Source: Haliscomenobacteraceae bacterium
GTDB taxonomy: Bacteria > Bacteroidota > Bacteroidia > Chitinophagales > Saprospiraceae
Reading direction: 5' to 3'
DNA: 64,000 nt
Assembly: GCA_947501115.1 (NCBI GenBank)
Contig: CANMVX010000005.1
Location: forward strand, 62,001 to 126,000
The notes below the pieces were generated by a model that was not told the DNA's origin, did not search any database, and saw only the letters and a program-made list of their open reading frames with translations. Below, in pieces: positions 26,905 to 36,351 of this stretch; the first letter of the stretch is position 1; the number at the start of each line of letters is the position of its first letter. Position numbers and translations under genes: made by a program.

Positions 26905-28066
26905 TATTTTTAATTCCTTTTAAAAAATCAAAGCAGCCCATTAATAAAGCTGCGTTAATTACTATGAAATATCGTACTCCTCTTAGAAACGGCAAATGTA
27001 TGTTAATGTTCTCAAATAATTTATCAAAAACAAAAACTAACCCTATAAATAAAGTCAAAATGAGCATTATAAATAATACAATAACTTGATAAAAACCTAT
27101 ATAAAACAATGATAAAAAAGATATAATTAAGCATAAAGGAACAAACCACCGAATAATTTTATGTGAAAAAAATACAAACCAAAGAGACCATTGCTTCATT
27201 GAAAAAAATGGCAGGAAGTAAACTAAATTTTGAAAATTTCCCGCAGATATACGTCTTCTTCTTTTGAATTCGGTGCTTATGGAAGAAGAAACTTCTTCGT
27301 AACAAATCGCCAATGGATGTAATATGGCTTTTTTACCCTTCAGTAATATGTTGAAAGAAATAAAAAAATCGTCCACAAGAAAATCCTTTGGAACTGGAAC
27401 ATAATCATTTGATCTTATGGCATAACAGCCACCAGAGGCTCCCATCGAAAAGCCTTTCCATTTCCCCTCATTTTGTTTTAATAAAGTCTCCCTATTGAGA
27501 TAAAAATTCTCAGAGATTGAAATTCCTTTTGACACTTTGTGAAGCGGTTCAATTTTTGAATCAACTAAGGAAATATCAGGCAAAATGAATGGTTGAACTA
27601 AAATGGAAACCAAGTCAAATTTAAAAATAACATTAGCATCCGTAAGTACAATGATAAAATCCGTATCGTTGTAAAACGCTTTAGCTTTTGATACCAAATC
27701 ATTAATCACCGTCGGCTTTCCTCTTCTACTATTGAATATGAAGACCTGGCTATTGAACAAATTTTTACATTCCTCTTGTATAATTTGATTAGTTCTATCT
27801 ACACTACCGTCTGAGGCTATCCAAAACGTAAGTAAATCTTTAGGATAATTTTGTTCTTTTAAACTTTTTAGCTTTTCTCTTATAATAAACTCCTCTTGAT
27901 AAGCCGACATGATGACAGCTACTTTAGGAAAGAATGATTGATTAAAATTTAATGATGTTTTATTGCTTAAATTTTTCATAACTAAAGGAAAAATCAAGTA
28001 GCTGTAAACCATCAAGGTGAATGATAATAAAACTAAAAGAAAGATCATTACAATCACGGGTAACAA
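26873..28066 (-). CDS. Membrane-associated family 2 glycosyltransferase
   Basis: This 397-residue GT-A enzyme should transfer a sugar from a nucleotide donor. It has one N-terminal membrane segment, the GT2 core (VAVIMSAYQEEFIIREKL, WIASDGSVDRTN, VLTDANVIF, DDFFISF, KRRRRISAGN matching the QxxRW-like site), and three or four C-terminal membrane helices. The layout matches processive-like or polyisoprenyl-type Bacteroidota transferases. It overlaps ribB at its 3' end and the upstream GT4 gene by 13 bases. The acceptor is unknown. Confidence 0.85.
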   Translation of the reverse strand: MLPVIVMIFLLVLLSFTLMVYSYLIFPLVMKNLSNKTSLNFNQSFFPKVAVIMSAYQEEFIIREKLKSLKEQNYPKDLLTFWIASDGSVDRTNQIIQEECKNLFNSQVFIFNSRRGKPTVINDLVSKAKAFYNDTDFIIVLTDANVIFKFDLVSILVQPFILPDISLVDSKIEPLHKVSKGISISENFYLNRETLLKQNEGKWKGFSMGASGGCYAIRSNDYVPVPKDFLVDDFFISFNILLKGKKAILHPLAICYEEVSSSISTEFKRRRRISAGNFQNLVYFLPFFSMKQWSLWFVFFSHKIIRWFVPLCLIISFLSLFYIGFYQVIVLFIMLILTLFIGLVFVFDKLFENINIHLPFLRGVRYFIVINAALLMGCFDFLKGIKNNVWEPTKRNQ

Positions 28067-29271
28067 TTAAAATGATGATTTAAAGAATCAAGTAATTTCT
28101 TCCCCATAGTAACACTTTCATAATTATTCATTATATTATGATGTGCATTTATACCAATCTGAATCATTTGAGCTGGATGAGTTAATAAAAGCTGAATGAC
28201 GTTAATGAACTCTTCTGGTGAATTAGCCAGACAAACATCAAAGGTATCCTGTGCTTCAATTCCTTCCAATCCGATGGATGTAGTAATAACAACTTTTCCT
28301 AAAGCCATGGATTCTATTATTTTAGCACGCATACCACTTCCCGAAAGTAATGGAACAATAGCAATATCATGTTGGTTTACAAATGCGGCGGCATCATCTA
28401 CCTCACCCATCATAAAAACACCGTCTAAAGTCATCTGCTTTATTGTCTCAGGCATATTTCGTCCTGCCACATAAAATGATAAGTGAGGAAAGTTGGCTTG
28501 ACAAATTGGCCAGACTTTATGTAAAAACCAAAGAAGCCCTTCCTGATTAGGCTTCCAGTCTAAAGAGCCAATAAAAAACAAGCTAATATTTTGAGTATTA
28601 CTTTTTAAGGTTTTTTGATAACTATCTTTTGAGGCATTCCAGGTAATAGGAACAACGCTACCATTTAAGGAAGGATAAGAAGCCTTAAACATTAAAAGTT
28701 CTCGCTTAGAAATGGCAATTAGATAATCGATAGAGTGTAGTCGAAAAGATTCATACCTAAACATCTGACGCGCCAGCCATTTATATAATAACTTAGCAAC
28801 ACCCCAATTGACACCTTTATATAGTCTTTCCCATATTTCATATTCCATATTATGTGTTCTTAAAAGAATCTTGGCTGAAGAATATCTTTTAATTACCGGA
28901 ATATAAGGCGTCAAATAAACAGTCTCAAGCAGGATAAAATCATACTTGTTTTGGGTCAAAAGTGAAATCAGTTTAACCTTGTATTCCTTCTTAACGAATC
29001 TGCTAATTTGATAAGGAAGATTAGAAAATAAGTTAATGATAAATGAAATAGGATGGAAATCTGTATTGATTTCCACCATATTAATAGAGCGATATATAGT
29101 TGAATCTAAATCATATAAGTTACTTGAAAATCTGTGTTTATTAGTGTTTAACGACAATAAATCGACAGAGACACCATTCGATACCAAGGAGCTCGCGAGG
29201 GAAAGAATAGCCATAGACTCGCCATCTTTCGACGGGAAAGGGACTTTTTTAGTTAATTGAAGAACACGCAT
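28054..29271 (-). CDS. Family 4 (group 1) glycosyltransferase
   Basis: This 405-residue GT-B enzyme begins LQLTKKVPFPSKDGESMA, typical for the N-terminal Rossmann domain. Its C-terminal domain carries FFIGSLDWKPNQEGLLWFL and the donor-binding block PLLSGSGMRAKIIESMALGKVVITT with the conserved Glu. The ATG at 29271 was chosen over one at 29289 because the family start (MRVLQLT) begins there. The next gene downstream (GT2) starts inside its last codons, so the pair probably acts on the same glycan. The linkage and product cannot be told. Confidence 0.85.
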   Translation of the reverse strand: MRVLQLTKKVPFPSKDGESMAILSLASSLVSNGVSVDLLSLNTNKHRFSSNLYDLDSTIYRSINMVEINTDFHPISFIINLFSNLPYQISRFVKKEYKVKLISLLTQNKYDFILLETVYLTPYIPVIKRYSSAKILLRTHNMEYEIWERLYKGVNWGVAKLLYKWLARQMFRYESFRLHSIDYLIAISKRELLMFKASYPSLNGSVVPITWNASKDSYQKTLKSNTQNISLFFIGSLDWKPNQEGLLWFLHKVWPICQANFPHLSFYVAGRNMPETIKQMTLDGVFMMGEVDDAAAFVNQHDIAIVPLLSGSGMRAKIIESMALGKVVITTSIGLEGIEAQDTFDVCLANSPEEFINVIQLLLTHPAQMIQIGINAHHNIMNNYESVTMGKKLLDSLNHHFNCYP

Positions 29272-29298
29272 CGAAGGCGAAACACCCAATGTTAAATA

Positions 29299-31167
29299 TT
29301 ATTTGGCATTTGCCGGATTATTCCAAACATTATTTATTCTTTCAATGTCTGCCATGCGCTCGGAAGGATCAATAACTATAGATAAAATTTCGTCTAGTTT
29401 CACAGGCAAATTCAAAGAATATTGAGGATTTGTCCAAGCCCAATCAGGACTAACGATCCAATTGAAACCAGATAAATCCGCTCCTTTTGCACCCCTCATT
29501 ATCTGTAGAGGAATTGTGTAACCCATTTTAGTACCATCTTTTTTAGTTATGACAATATCGACAGGCATTGGCACTTTACCCTTTCTTTCCAGGATCACTA
29601 AGGTACTATTATCCATGGAGGAGACATTACTTACAGCATAATCAACCGTTAAGGTAGTGTGATAGAAATATTCTTTGTACCAATCCAATTCAAGCTGACT
29701 TGATTTTTCAAAAACCCTGATAAAATCATTTACATTTGGGTGTTTTCCTTTCCAGGTATAAAAATATCTAAGTAAGGCCTGATCGAATATTGGTTTTCCG
29801 AGAACATATTCAAGTTGTGCAAGAAAAACGGAACCCTTTGAATAAGCAGCTAGACCATAAGCTCTATTTGTCTGAAAATGATCGGCATGCGTTGATAAAG
29901 GTTCTTCAAATCCGGATTTAGCCAGATTGAAATACCCAGCGTAATTGCCTGCTTGTGGATTAGCTGCTACCCTACCCGGCATTAATATTTTATTTTCAAT
30001 GAGATGTTGCATTACTCTTGAACTGGCATAAGATGTAAAACCTTCGTCCATCCAGGCGTACAAACTTTCATTGGTAGCCAGCATCATTTGATACCAACTA
30101 TGCATTAATTCATGCACAGCCACACCAGCAAGACTACCAATATTTCTTTCTCCGGTGATTAAGGTTGCCATTGGATATTCCATTCCACCATCGCCACCTT
30201 GGATAAACGAGTATTGTTTGTAATCATATTGCCCAAAATTTTTGTTGATATAATCGAAAGCTTTATCCATTATGGCTGGTAAAGCCTCCCAATTATCTTT
30301 CGTTTTATCATTGGCTTGATAATAAAAATGAAGGGTTAGTCCATCGGCTCTTTTCAGAGAGGTGTGAGTATAATCCGGATCAGCAGCCCATAAAAAATCA
30401 TGAACATTTGGCGCAATAAAGTGCCAAGAAAGCTTACCATTTTTATCGGGTTTTGGAGTCACCGTATTTTGAGTATATCCTTTTCCAATTTGCTCAGGAT
30501 TTTGAAGATAACCTGTTCCACCTACCATATAGTTAGCATCAATGTTTAAAGTCACATCAAAATCACCCCATACACCATAAAATTCTCTACCTACATAAGG
30601 ATTTGCATGCCAACCCTGGTAATCATATTCACATAATTTTGGATACCACTGAGCCATAGAATAATCAATACCTTCAGCATTATTTCTACCGGAGCGTCTA
30701 ATTTGTAGAGGAACCTGGCTTGAAAAAGACATGTCTAAGGTAGTTGTTTTACCTGGAAGAATTGGTTTTGCCAGTTTTACTTCCAAAATAGTCTCCACCA
30801 TTTCAAATTTTAAAGGAATCCCGTCTTGACTTACAGCAGAAATTTTGTGGAAACCGATTTCATCAGGAGTAAGTTTGAATATACGATCATCAACTCTGGG
30901 ATCAGGGTCAGAAATAGTCCTGGAGCGAACATCCATCATACTTCCAGGTTGAAAGGCATTAAAATAAAGGTGATAAAAAATCCTATCTAAAGTATCAGGA
31001 GAATTATTTGTGTACTTAATAGTTTGATTACCATTAAATTGATGTTTTTTTACATCAAAATCAATATCCATTTTATATTGAACTCGTTGCTGCCATCTTT
31101 CCGGTTGGGCAACAACAAATTGAATACAAAGAAGTAAAAGAAAAGAAAATGCGAAACCTTTTTTCAT
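29299..31167 (-). CDS. Exported M1 family zinc aminopeptidase-like peptidase
   Basis: This 622-residue gluzincin has a signal peptide (cleavage near VVAQ, residue 21), an N-terminal beta domain, the substrate-anchoring GGMEYP (328-332 region), and the zinc site HELMH (His352, Glu353, His356) with the third ligand Glu375 eighteen residues further in DEGFTSY. All catalytic residues of M1 are present. The protein is shorter than eukaryotic M1 enzymes and matches the periplasmic Bacteroidota type. It leads a minus-strand run with two glycosyltransferases and ribB; its job in that run is not clear. Confidence 0.92.
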   Translation of the reverse strand: MKKGFAFSFLLLLCIQFVVAQPERWQQRVQYKMDIDFDVKKHQFNGNQTIKYTNNSPDTLDRIFYHLYFNAFQPGSMMDVRSRTISDPDPRVDDRIFKLTPDEIGFHKISAVSQDGIPLKFEMVETILEVKLAKPILPGKTTTLDMSFSSQVPLQIRRSGRNNAEGIDYSMAQWYPKLCEYDYQGWHANPYVGREFYGVWGDFDVTLNIDANYMVGGTGYLQNPEQIGKGYTQNTVTPKPDKNGKLSWHFIAPNVHDFLWAADPDYTHTSLKRADGLTLHFYYQANDKTKDNWEALPAIMDKAFDYINKNFGQYDYKQYSFIQGGDGGMEYPMATLITGERNIGSLAGVAVHELMHSWYQMMLATNESLYAWMDEGFTSYASSRVMQHLIENKILMPGRVAANPQAGNYAGYFNLAKSGFEEPLSTHADHFQTNRAYGLAAYSKGSVFLAQLEYVLGKPIFDQALLRYFYTWKGKHPNVNDFIRVFEKSSQLELDWYKEYFYHTTLTVDYAVSNVSSMDNSTLVILERKGKVPMPVDIVITKKDGTKMGYTIPLQIMRGAKGADLSGFNWIVSPDWAWTNPQYSLNLPVKLDEILSIVIDPSERMADIERINNVWNNPANAK

Positions 31168-31292
31168 GGTTTAGGTTTTATTGAAATAATTTTAAACGAT
31201 TAAAAATAATTCAGAGATGAATCAACGGTCGAAATAAAACCCTAAAATAAGTAAAACTTTTTAATTTTACATTCTTAATTACACAACGAGAA

Positions 31293-31871
31293 ATGAATCA
31301 CGAAAAACAAAATACTTTAAAATTTGTGTTGGTACTTATATTAGTCGCTGCATTCAGCCGTATAATACCCCACCCACACAACTTCACCCCAGTGGGTGGC
31401 ATAGCAGTATTTGGCAGCTATTTTTTGGGTAGGAAAATTTGGGCATTTTTAGTTCCCTTATTTTCACTTTCGCTAAGTGATTTATTTATCAATAATATAA
31501 TCTATCCTATTCAATATCCTCAGTATTACGAAGGATTTACTTTGTTTGGTTCATTTTGGGTTTACGGTTCATTTTTACTAATGATTCCACTTGCCTGGGG
31601 GCTGCTTTCTACATTCTCATTACCCAGATTAGCTCTTACCGGATTTTCAACGGCGAGTTTATTTTTTCTTGTGACAAATTTTGGCAGCTGGTTAAATAAT
31701 CCAATCTATCCACAAAATTTTTCAGGATTACTTACCTCATATATAGCTGGTTTGCCATTTTTTCAAAACACCTTGTTAGGAGATATTTGTTACCTGGTTA
31801 TTTTATTCGGGGCCACAAAGGTTTCTGGTTTTTCTTTAAAACCCGTGTATGAAAAGCAAGTTAAGATTTAA
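31293..31871 (+). CDS. DUF6580 family membrane protein
   Basis: This 192-residue protein has about five hydrophobic helices and the family block RIIPHPHNFTPVGGIAVFGSYFLGRK near the N-terminus, with SLSDLFINN after the second helix. DUF6580 proteins are small, widely distributed and thought to be related to ECF-type substrate-binding (S) components, which suggests uptake of a small metabolite; no ligand is established. The next gene begins 23 bases before its stop, so the two genes are translationally coupled. Confidence 0.85.
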   Translation: MNHEKQNTLKFVLVLILVAAFSRIIPHPHNFTPVGGIAVFGSYFLGRKIWAFLVPLFSLSLSDLFINNIIYPIQYPQYYEGFTLFGSFWVYGSFLLMIPLAWGLLSTFSLPRLALTGFSTASLFFLVTNFGSWLNNPIYPQNFSGLLTSYIAGLPFFQNTLLGDICYLVILFGATKVSGFSLKPVYEKQVKI

Positions 31872-33153
31872 ATTTCTTGTTTTTTTTTATATATCTTACC
31901 ATTCAACTCCTTTCTGTTTAACCTCGCAATCATTTCTTTCATCGGCTACAGTAGTCCGTGTAGGTAATGATTGTACAGGATATTTATTTCCCGAAACGAA
32001 TTATATATGGACGCTAAACCAGTGTCTGGAATATGAAAATTCTCAGGAAAAAATAACTATAAAAAGTAGAATTACCATTCAAAAAAATCATTCAGAGCTA
32101 TCGGCCTCAGGAATAAATGGTACAATAATTGAGATAGATACGCTCCAAAATCCTACCATTATTTATAAAAATAAAGATTGGGTTTTATTTAGCGTTGACT
32201 TACCTGTTGATTTTCAAAGTAATAAAACACAATATTCCACTGTATTGTCTTCTATGGTCGACACTTTTTCTATAGGTTATCCAGTGGTTACAGAATACAA
32301 AGCAGATGCTGTAAAAAATTATGTTGATTGGATACTTCTTCCCCAATGGCAATTTCAGGTAGATACCTTTACAGAAAGGAGTCAGTCCAATAAAGATCAA
32401 CTAATAAAAACTAATACCATTAACCCATTGAAGGAGCTCATAGCCCATGGTAAAAATTATATGATAGATATTAGAAAATCTGATGCTGATGTATTAAAAA
32501 AGTACACCTTACATAAAGCCATTGAGTTTTGCATTAAAAAATGGACGGATAATCGGTTTATCCTAAATAGATTAGCCACCTTATCTACCTTTGAAAAGAG
32601 CAATGAAAGGGATAGAATAATAAATGAATTAACTCAGAAAGTGAATAGAATAGATGAAACGAATGAGTTGACAACACGATTATTCATTACTTATTCGATT
32701 TTACCTATAGATGTGCTACCTGAAACAGGAAGTGAGATTATTTTAACCTTCCAAAAAGACTATTATGCCAGTGCCCATTTTTTAATTAATCATCCTGAGA
32801 TATTAAATAAAATAAACTTATCCATCAGAAACATACAGACGTCTGACACCAAAACTCTTACTAAATATCCAGTTTGGAATCAACAAGATACTGTTTTAGA
32901 GGGAAATGGGAAGCTGCAAATAATTGAAAAAGTAAGGGGTAATTATTGGAAGGTTTCAGGTATGTCAGGAGCACCGCTATTTTGTGAAGGTAAATTAATA
33001 GGCATACAAACTTACCTTCCGTATTATACCAGACGGGAAATAACATTTGAAAAAAAAATGAAATACCTTTCGATAAATGAGTTAAAGGAACTTCAATATT
33101 TGGAGGAGTATGCCGGAATATGGAAAAAAATAAGCGGGATTATTGGACAATAA
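31849..33153 (+). CDS. Exported trypsin-fold-like protein lacking the catalytic His
   Basis: This 434-residue protein is not assigned to a named family. A signal peptide covers about 1-28. Parts look like a chymotrypsin fold: NDCTGYLF followed by WTLNQC (54-59) where proteases have TAAHC, so Gln58 replaces His; KDWVLF with Asp110 like the NDIALL strand; GYPVV; and GMSGAPLF with Ser373 in the GxSGxP context, followed by LIGIQTY. About 260 residues, mostly helical, lie between Asp110 and Ser373. If the fold is right it is a protease relative without a full triad. It overlaps DUF6580 by 23 bases, and the dnaK terminator overlaps its stop. Confidence 0.55.
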   Translation: MKSKLRFKFLVFFYISYHSTPFCLTSQSFLSSATVVRVGNDCTGYLFPETNYIWTLNQCLEYENSQEKITIKSRITIQKNHSELSASGINGTIIEIDTLQNPTIIYKNKDWVLFSVDLPVDFQSNKTQYSTVLSSMVDTFSIGYPVVTEYKADAVKNYVDWILLPQWQFQVDTFTERSQSNKDQLIKTNTINPLKELIAHGKNYMIDIRKSDADVLKKYTLHKAIEFCIKKWTDNRFILNRLATLSTFEKSNERDRIINELTQKVNRIDETNELTTRLFITYSILPIDVLPETGSEIILTFQKDYYASAHFLINHPEILNKINLSIRNIQTSDTKTLTKYPVWNQQDTVLEGNGKLQIIEKVRGNYWKVSGMSGAPLFCEGKLIGIQTYLPYYTRREITFEKKMKYLSINELKELQYLEEYAGIWKKISGIIGQ

Positions 33154-33160
33154 CCCCGCT
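33122..33160 (-). terminator. Rho-independent terminator of dnaK
   Basis: Bases 33133-33160 form a stem (AGCGGG and CCCGCT plus TTATT/AATAA, one A-C mismatch, loop GGAC). On the minus strand the stem is followed by TTATTTTTTT, the classical layout. The hairpin lies over the stop codon of the convergent gene. Confidence 0.8.
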
Positions 33161-33181
33161 CATTCACCTAATTAACCTAAA

Positions 33182-35101
33182 TTATTTTTTGTCATTTACC
33201 TCTTCGTATTCTACGTCAGTGACATCACCGTTATTATTAGAAGTATTTCCAGACTGACCCCCTGCATTTGGATCTTGACCCGCATTAGGATCACCCGCCT
33301 GACCGCCTTGGTACATTTCCTGAGTTGCTGCCTGCCAGATTGCATTTAAACTAGTCATTGCAGCGTCTATAGAAGGAACATCCTGAGATTTGTGAGCATC
33401 TTTTAGCGTATTCAAAGCACTTTCCAATTCAGGTTTTTTATCTGCTGGAAGCTTATCGCCAAATTCTTTGATTTGCTTTTCTGTTTGGAAAATCAAATTA
33501 TCAGCTTCATTTAATTTTTCTACTTTTTCGCGTGCTAATTTGTCTGTTTCAGAATTAGCAGCAGCTTCTGCCTTCATTCTTTCTACTTCCTCTTTAGACA
33601 AGCCAGTAGAAGCTTCAATTCTAATAGATTGCTCCTTACCCGTTCCTTTATCTTTAGCGCCTACACTCAATATGCCATTAGCGTCAATATCGAAAGACAC
33701 CTCAATTTGTGGAACGCCCCTTTGTGAAGGAGGTATTCCATCGAGAATAAACTTACCGATAGGTCTGTTATCCTTCGCCATAGGTCTTTCTCCTTGTAGT
33801 ACATGAATTTCAACACTTGGCTGATTATCTGCCGCAGTAGAATAAACTTTTGACTTTCTGGTTGGTATAGTACAATTTGCTTCAATAACTACATCATATA
33901 CACCACCCATCGTTTCTATACCTAAAGAAAGAGGTGTTACGTCGAGTAATAGAACATCTTGAACGTCACCACTTAATACACCACCTTGAATTGAAGCACC
34001 AACGGCCACAACCTCATCAGGGTTAACTCCTTTATTTGGTTTTTTACCAAAGAAGCTTTCAACGGCTTGTTGAATTTTAGGTATTCTGGTTGAACCACCC
34101 ACTAAAATCACTTCAGATATCTGGGAAAGTGAAAGACCTGAATCAGCAAGTGCTTTCCTGCAAGGTTCTAGACTGCGCTCTACCAGTGGCTCTATCATTT
34201 GCTCAAACTTAGCTCTGGAAAGTTTAGTTACCAAGTGTTTAGGAACACCATCCATTGCGGTAATATAAGGCAAATTTATTTCAGTCTCTGAAGAAGACGA
34301 CAGCTCAATTTTAGCTTTTTCAGCTGCATCCTTAAGTCTTTGAAGAGCTATTGGATCCTTTTTGAGGTCCATATTCTCTTGTTCTTTGAAAGTACCTGCA
34401 AGCCAATCGATAATAACCATATCAAAGTCATCACCACCAAGATGAGTGTCACCGTTTGTAGATTTCACCTCAAAAACACCATCACCCAAATCTAAAATAG
34501 AGATATCGAAAGTACCACCACCTAAATCATATACAGCGATAGTCATCTCTTTATTTCGCTTATCTAAACCGTAGGCCAGCGCTGCCGCGGTAGGTTCATT
34601 GATAATCCTTCTAATGGTAAGACCAGCGATTTCACCAGCCTCCTTTGTAGCTTGACGCTGAGAATCATTGAAATAAGCGGGAACGGTTACTACTGCTTCA
34701 GTAACTTCATGGCCCAGATAATCTTCAGCTACCTTTTTCATCTTTTGAAGAACCATAGCAGAGAGCTCTTGAGCTGTATAAAAACGACCATCAATATCCA
34801 CCTTGATAGTATCGTTATCTCCTCTTACCACTTTGTAAGGGGATGCACTTATATCACTTGCAGACTCAGAAAACCGACGTCCCATGAACCTTTTAATAGA
34901 AGCGATTGTCCTCTGAGGATTTGTAATTGCCTGACGCTTGGCTGGATCACCAATTTTCCTTTCTCCACTATCCATAAAGGCGACAACTGATGGCGTAGTT
35001 CTTCTTCCCTCCTCATTTGGAATAACCACCGGTTCGTTTCCTTCCATAACTGACACACAAGAATTTGTGGTACCGAGGTCAATTCCGATAATTTTACCCA
35101 T
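33182..35101 (-). CDS. dnaK: Molecular chaperone DnaK (Hsp70)
   Basis: This 639-residue cytoplasmic chaperone cycles ATP to bind and release unfolded segments, with DnaJ and GrpE. It starts [13 protein letters not shown], contains [28 protein letters not shown] and the linker [13 protein letters not shown], and ends in a Gly/Asn-rich tail with [10 protein letters not shown], as bacterial DnaK does. The length is normal. It is transcribed alone: dnaJ and grpE are not adjacent, 160 bases of leader precede it and a strong terminator follows. No CIRCE operator is seen. Confidence 0.98.
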   Translation of the reverse strand: MGKIIGIDLGTTNSCVSVMEGNEPVVIPNEEGRRTTPSVVAFMDSGERKIGDPAKRQAITNPQRTIASIKRFMGRRFSESASDISASPYKVVRGDNDTIKVDIDGRFYTAQELSAMVLQKMKKVAEDYLGHEVTEAVVTVPAYFNDSQRQATKEAGEIAGLTIRRIINEPTAAALAYGLDKRNKEMTIAVYDLGGGTFDISILDLGDGVFEVKSTNGDTHLGGDDFDMVIIDWLAGTFKEQENMDLKKDPIALQRLKDAAEKAKIELSSSSETEINLPYITAMDGVPKHLVTKLSRAKFEQMIEPLVERSLEPCRKALADSGLSLSQISEVILVGGSTRIPKIQQAVESFFGKKPNKGVNPDEVVAVGASIQGGVLSGDVQDVLLLDVTPLSLGIETMGGVYDVVIEANCTIPTRKSKVYSTAADNQPSVEIHVLQGERPMAKDNRPIGKFILDGIPPSQRGVPQIEVSFDIDANGILSVGAKDKGTGKEQSIRIEASTGLSKEEVERMKAEAAANSETDKLAREKVEKLNEADNLIFQTEKQIKEFGDKLPADKKPELESALNTLKDAHKSQDVPSIDAAMTSLNAIWQAATQEMYQGGQAGDPNAGQDPNAGGQSGNTSNNNGDVTDVEYEEVNDKK

Positions 35102-35263
35102 GATAATTTGTTTTTAAATTTTTCAAGTGTTTAACATTCATTTCTCCTTATCAAGCTATATGCCAACTAAATAATTCTGCCTTTTTTGTCTATAATAGGC
35201 AGATATTATCTATTTTCATCGCTTTAAAAATAGAACGAACCTTAATTAACTGACAAATTGGCA
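35102..35263 (-). promoter_or_regulatory. dnaK upstream region with candidate promoter and small hairpin
   Basis: Reading on the minus strand, a TTTG is followed about 21 bases later by TATTTTTA, a one-mismatch -7 element. Downstream, TCTGCCT (35176-35182) and AGGCAGA (35197-35203) can form a seven-pair hairpin in the leader. The leader is long compared with other genes here, so regulation in the 5' region is possible. No CIRCE element (TTAGCACTC repeat) is present. Confidence 0.35.
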
Positions 35264-36259
35264 TTATTTGAATTGTAATGCTTTCGTAAATACGCCAAAT
35301 TTCAATGAATCAAGGGTAACAGAAGATAAAGAAATGTCAGTCCTGGTTACCTTCATACGTGAAGATAAAAAACCAATACCATTTGTGATATTATTGTACC
35401 TGGGAATACTGTTAGAACCAGTTAATCCAAAATTTGCCTGATTTAAATTTAGTATTTCCTTAAATTCATTTCCCCCGGCCGTTAGTAAAATATCTACTGA
35501 TTTCATGTTCCTTTGAATATCTGAAGAATTTGGGAGTGTACTACCTAAGAATTTAAAAAATTCAATGCCTTTGAATGAAAAAGATCCTTTTGTTGGGTCT
35601 GAACCAACTTCAAGTTGGTCTTTTAGAACCCAATCTACCGATTTATCTAAAAAGACACCATTCGTTTTATTACTCTTTTCCAAGTAATTGATTCTCATAA
35701 TCAAATCAAATAACTTAGTTTCCGTGGAATGGTTCCAACCTATAGTTACTACCCGATCATACCCTAAATTTAAAGGAGCAGAGGGGATTCCTTCTCTTAA
35801 TTGAAGATCTTTTACTAATGAAATTTGGGATGAAACCCCTTTTAACAAGGATTCATTTTCAAAAGTAAAAATAACTTTCGAAGGTGGTGTAACCAACCAA
35901 TCTTTGGTATCAAATTCATACAGTAAATTGGGTGACTCAGCAAAGAAACCACTGTCTCTTTTTATGCCAATATCTACTGTATTTATTCTTTTACCTAAAA
36001 TGGTTTTTCCTGTGGAGGTGACAGTTAAAATGGCTTTGCCGCCTGAATAATACAAAATATTTGGATCCTTGGAAAGGTCTGATACGCTGCCACCTTTAGA
36101 AAGAAATGCTCTCTGTACTCTTATGTACTGTTTTGGTTCCGTTACATTTAAAACCCCATAAACCACTGGAATTTCCTTTTCAACGGCCTCAATGTCAAAA
36201 TCCGTTTCACAACTGCAAACGATCAACAGAATAAATAATGTTTCAACTAATTTTTTCAT
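35264..36259 (-). CDS. Lipoprotein, DUF4249-like
   Basis: This is a 331-residue lipoprotein (from the ATG at 36259; a GTG at 36265 adds two residues). The lipobox is VCSC with Cys17. The start of the mature part (CETDFDIEAVEKEIPVVYGVLNVTEPKQYIRVQRAF) resembles DUF4249 proteins, which have a short leader followed by a beta-sandwich and often occur near TonB-dependent receptors, but none is nearby. No catalytic motif is visible. It is divergent from mltG and not in an operon. A TAACTTTG -7 element lies five bases before its start. Confidence 0.55.
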   Translation of the reverse strand: MKKLVETLFILLIVCSCETDFDIEAVEKEIPVVYGVLNVTEPKQYIRVQRAFLSKGGSVSDLSKDPNILYYSGGKAILTVTSTGKTILGKRINTVDIGIKRDSGFFAESPNLLYEFDTKDWLVTPPSKVIFTFENESLLKGVSSQISLVKDLQLREGIPSAPLNLGYDRVVTIGWNHSTETKLFDLIMRINYLEKSNKTNGVFLDKSVDWVLKDQLEVGSDPTKGSFSFKGIEFFKFLGSTLPNSSDIQRNMKSVDILLTAGGNEFKEILNLNQANFGLTGSNSIPRYNNITNGIGFLSSRMKVTRTDISLSSVTLDSLKFGVFTKALQFK

Positions 36260-36264
36260 GATCA

Positions 36265-36272
36265 CAAAGTTA
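36265..36272 (-). promoter_or_regulatory. -7 element TAACTTTG before the DUF4249-like lipoprotein
   Basis: Read on the minus strand, TAACTTTG is a perfect match and ends five bases before the ATG at 36259. A TTTG 15 bases further upstream (36291-36288) is a short-spaced -33 candidate. Confidence 0.45.
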
Positions 36273-36334
36273 GAGAAAGATTATAAACAAATCGCTTTAA
36301 ATGATTTTATACTAAATCATTTATCACTAAATTG

Positions 36335-36348
36335 AGCCAAATTTGGCT
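36335..36348. repeat. 14-base perfect palindrome before mltG
   Basis: AGCCAAATTTGGCT is exactly self-complementary and ends three bases before the mltG ATG (36352). It could be an operator or could fold near the start codon. It lies in the divergent region between mltG and the lipoprotein gene. Confidence 0.5.
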
Positions 36349-36351
36349 GAG

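Noticed and set aside
33468-33806. 112-codon plus-strand open frame inside dnaK
   Set aside because: It is opposite to the substrate-binding domain of DnaK and has no credible protein features.
35102-35263. CIRCE/HrcA operator for dnaK
   Set aside because: No TTAGCACTC-type inverted repeat is present; only a short TCTGCCT/AGGCAGA hairpin was found.
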